Assembly: GCA_015232405.1 (NCBI GenBank) | Contig: JADFZS010000037.1 | Span: 1-43,011, forward strand | Reading direction: 5' to 3' | DNA length: 43,011 nucleotides | Origin: Magnetococcales bacterium | GTDB lineage: Bacteria; Pseudomonadota; Magnetococcia; Magnetococcales; JADFYX01 | Part shown: one piece after another, positions 40,622 through 43,011 of the stretch | Position numbering within the stretch: the first letter of the stretch is position 1 | Layout of the letters: each line of letters starts with the position of its first letter | Notes under the pieces: generated by a model | Databases searched by the model: none | Told to the model about the DNA's origin: nothing | The model's input: only the letters and a program-made list of their open reading frames with translations | Program-made: the position numbers and the translations under genes

Positions 40622-42364
40622 ATGAATGCTGTAAAAAGATTCCTACCCTTTTTGAACTGGTTTCCCATGGATGCTGCAGTGTTGCGTGCAGATCTTGTTG
40701 CTGGAATAACCGTGGCTCTAGTTCTTATTCCCCAGTCCATGGCCTATGCCCAGTTGGCAGGTCTTCCACCATACTACGGCCTCTACGCTGCATTTCTACC
40801 AGGTGCGATAGCTGCCCTTTTTGGTTCGTCCAAACAGCTTGCGACTGGCCCTGTGGCGGTTGTGTCACTGTTAACGGCATCGGCCTTGATACCTTTTGCC
40901 GCCATTGGCAGCGAACCATATATCGGTCTTGCCATCATGATGACCCTCATGGTGGGTATTTTTCAGCTTTGTCTCGGTCTTTTACGCCTTGGTGTGGTTG
41001 TTAGCTTTCTATCACATCCGGTGATTGTAGGCTTTACCAATGCTGCAGCACTGGTTATCGGGTTGTCACAGCTATCAAAAATATTTGGTGTGCCAATGGG
41101 GCGTAGCGAAAGCTTTATGGCGGACATCTGGGGCGTTATAGAAAAAATCGGTGACATGCATATACCTACATTTATGTTTGGTGCTGCTGCATTTTTGATC
41201 ATGTATCTGTTGAAAAGATATTATCCGAAACTACCAAACGTGCTTATCGCCGTAAGTCTTGCGATAATCACAAGTTGGGTGGTTGGGTTTGTCGATATGG
41301 GCGGAAAAGTGGTTGGTGAGATTCCCGAAGGTTTGCCTAACATGGCGATCCCCGACCTCGATTTAGCCATTATGAGCAAGCTGATTTTTAGTGCCATTGT
41401 GATATCATTAGTCGGTTTTATGGAGGCGATATCCATCGCCAAGGCCATGGCTGCCAAGACCAAAGATAGAGTCGATCCCAATCAGGAACTCATAGGACAG
41501 GGGTTGGCAAACATTATCGGTAGTATTGCTCAATCGTATCCCGCTTCCGGTTCATTCTCCCGTTCTGCAGTAAACCTGAGTGCTGGAGCAAAAACCGGTA
41601 TGTCATCACTGTTTACTGCCCTGGTGGTCTTGATAACATTGCTGTTTTTAACGCCACTTCTCTACCATCTTCCCCAAGCAGTTTTGGCGGCAGTTATCAT
41701 GATGGCGGTTATCGGGCTGGTAAATTTTGCTGCTGTCAAACATGCCTGGTATGCAAATAAACATGATGGTTTGGCTGCCATTGTTACCTTTGTCGCCACT
41801 CTGGGATTTGCTCCTCATCTGGATAAAGGAATCATGATGGGAGCTGGACTGGCAATATTTTTATTTTTGTTCCGGGCCATGCGACCAAGAATCGCCATTC
41901 TTGGACAGTACGAAGATGGAACATTACGGGATTTGCACGTACACCCGGATCTGCCAACCGACGATAGAATTATAATTATCCGTTTTGATGGGCAGCTTTT
42001 CTTTGCCAATATCTCCTATTTTGAGGATTCGGTTCTAGCCGCATTAGCTAGTAAGCCGGATGCAAAATATATATTGGTGGTGGGTGATGGTATAAATCAA
42101 CTTGATGCTTCGGGTGAAGAGGTGATCAACCATCTTGTTGAACGGATGCATGGAAACGGCATAATCATGGTTTTTGCAGGTTTGAAAAAACAGGTGTTGG
42201 ATGTAATGCGCCGTACAAACCTGTTTGAGCATATTGGTGGTGATAATAATATTTTTGCCACCAAGGATCAGGCTCTTATGGAAATCTACAACAGGATTGG
42301 AGATGATGGGGAGCGACCACTTCTCCCATATTATCTGCAGCCTTTAAAGAGCAGCAACACATAG
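40622..42364 (+). CDS. SulP (SLC26) family anion transporter with C-terminal STAS domain
   Basis: The 580-residue protein has the SulP signature LRADLVAGITVALVLIPQSM and AYAQLAGLPPYYGLYAAFLP, about 10-14 membrane helices to residue 430, an SGSFSRSAVN segment after the Q.Y.AS motif, and a STAS domain (about 440-560; RFDGQLFFANISYFED, GDGINQLDASGEEVINHL). The group carries sulfate, bicarbonate or other anions; the substrate is not resolved by sequence. The first residues (NAVKRFLPFLNWFP) match the family start. It is divergent from the LysR gene, which probably regulates it. Confidence 0.93.
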   Translation: MNAVKRFLPFLNWFPMDAAVLRADLVAGITVALVLIPQSMAYAQLAGLPPYYGLYAAFLPGAIAALFGSSKQLATGPVAVVSLLTASALIPFAAIGSEPYIGLAIMMTLMVGIFQLCLGLLRLGVVVSFLSHPVIVGFTNAAALVIGLSQLSKIFGVPMGRSESFMADIWGVIEKIGDMHIPTFMFGAAAFLIMYLLKRYYPKLPNVLIAVSLAIITSWVVGFVDMGGKVVGEIPEGLPNMAIPDLDLAIMSKLIFSAIVISLVGFMEAISIAKAMAAKTKDRVDPNQELIGQGLANIIGSIAQSYPASGSFSRSAVNLSAGAKTGMSSLFTALVVLITLLFLTPLLYHLPQAVLAAVIMMAVIGLVNFAAVKHAWYANKHDGLAAIVTFVATLGFAPHLDKGIMMGAGLAIFLFLFRAMRPRIAILGQYEDGTLRDLHVHPDLPTDDRIIIIRFDGQLFFANISYFEDSVLAALASKPDAKYILVVGDGINQLDASGEEVINHLVERMHGNGIIMVFAGLKKQVLDVMRRTNLFEHIGGDNNIFATKDQALMEIYNRIGDDGERPLLPYYLQPLKSSNT

Positions 42365-42410
42365 AAGATAAATCAATTTATATTAAACACTTTTTCTTTT
42401 GGTGAGCACC

Positions 42411-42518
42411 ATGAATGTTACAGAAAAAACTATTGCAGATTTGTTTGACCGATGGAACGATTCACTACAGACTGATGTGGCAACTGTTAAACAGACACCT
42501 ATCTATGCAATTTTTTAA
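42411..42518 (+). pseudogene. 5' fragment of a SgcJ/EcaC (DUF4440, SnoaL-like) gene cut by an IS
   Basis: The frame begins MNVTEKTIADLFDRWNDSLQ, the usual start of SgcJ/EcaC-type SnoaL-like proteins, with GGTGA 5 bases before the ATG. After about residue 27 the match ends and the frame runs into the 3' end of an IS3-type transposase gene on the other strand, stopping at 42518. The break lies near 42490. Intact members have about 140-180 residues, so only the first fifth remains. Confidence 0.65.
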
Positions 42519-43011
42519 TTCACCTCTTCATATACCTCTGTAGAGAGATGCCCAATATGAGAGTGTCGTCTCTGCCGATTGTAGAAAACCTCAATATACT
42601 CAATATCGATTTCTTGCCTTTTCCCTGTTACGGTAATAAACTTGGTTGATCAGATCTATCTTTAAAAGTATGAAAGAAACTTTCTGACGGAGCTTTATCA
42701 TGCATCTCCTTTACGGATCATACAGCAAATACAGTCATGAATTTTCAACAACTTTTGAAAATTGTGAGCAGCATATTGGCTTTCTCTATCACTAAGTACC
42801 ATCAGACCTTTTGGAGACTTTCTTTTCCAAATAGCCATAAGAAATGCATCACAAGTAAGATCTGCTTTGATTCGGTCTGAAATGCTCCAATCGACAACCT
42901 TGCGAGAAAATAGATCGGTAAAAACAGCGAGATATGGCCATTATTCACCAGTAGAAATATAGGTAGTGTCGCTGACATGCATCTGGTCAGGCACGGAAGT
43001 CTGGAACTGAC
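42515..43011 (-). pseudogene. decayed IS3-family transposase (OrfB, DDE integrase core), continues beyond window
   Basis: Reading the minus strand, pieces of the DDE core appear in order: MHVSDTTYISTGE then a stop, WPYLAVFTDLFSRKVVDWSI, LMVLSDRESQYAAHNFQKLL, a frameshift with two stops, APSESFFHTFK, and a C-terminal FYNRQRRHSHIGHLSTEVYE. The catalytic acids of the three motifs are recognisable, but at least two stops and one frameshift make it dead. Its end lies in the SgcJ/EcaC-like gene. The 5' part and the other end are outside the window. Confidence 0.85.

Overview
The window is AT-rich DNA from a Gram-negative bacterium, most likely a member of the Pseudomonadota. Support comes from an RpoH-type sigma factor with an RpoH box, RsmA/KsgA, a PlsC with an HQSAWE active site, a SulP transporter with a divergent LysR regulator, HEPN/MNT genes and REP-associated (RAYT) transposases. 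The many TPR-transferases, the hybrid kinase and GGDEF protein, and the GC-rich hairpin repeats recall deep-branching aquatic proteobacteria such as magnetotactic cocci. That placement is an impression only; no magnetosome gene is present.

Region by region. Positions 1-1164 look like the distal end of a genomic island: a cut-off XRE-type regulator, a DUF2726 nuclease-fold protein, then the 3' half of a tRNA-Asn gene with its terminator (probable attR). Positions 1240-5060 are a degraded accessory patch with two dead RAYT copies, a four-helix membrane protein and a TPR-GT41 glycosyltransferase, closed by a second, decayed copy of the tRNA-Asn 3' end. Positions 5300-9700 hold a GNAT acetyltransferase, a class V aminotransferase, a further transposase scrap, an MntA/HepT pair, one intact RAYT element and a methyltransferase. 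Positions 9860-17840 carry small membrane proteins, a STAS protein, a GT8-like glycosyltransferase, a two-gene unit (TPR-sulfotransferase then TPR-GT41) and a small HMA-like protein. Positions 17893-22700 contain another TPR-GT41 gene, a two-gene metal permease unit and a PilZ-like protein. Positions 22903-31785 form one tight minus-strand unit of six genes: REC-GGDEF, glycerophosphodiesterase, TPR-transferase, periplasmic binding protein, hybrid histidine kinase, TPR-transferase. Positions 32130-40220 are mostly core genes (rpoH, plsC, rsmA, a B12-binding radical SAM enzyme) plus a GAF sensor and a LysR regulator. Positions 40622-43011 hold a SulP transporter and a SnoaL-like gene cut short by a decayed IS3-family element.

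The main feature is a family of six large genes that share an N-terminal TPR module of about 120 residues. The module is joined to three kinds of transferase domain: GT41/SPINDLY-type (three genes), PAPS-dependent sulfotransferase (one) and a GT9-like GT-B domain (two). Two of the six lie inside the signalling operon, which suggests that a protein- or surface-modification system is controlled by an extracellular ligand and c-di-GMP. The substrate is unknown and the link is inference.
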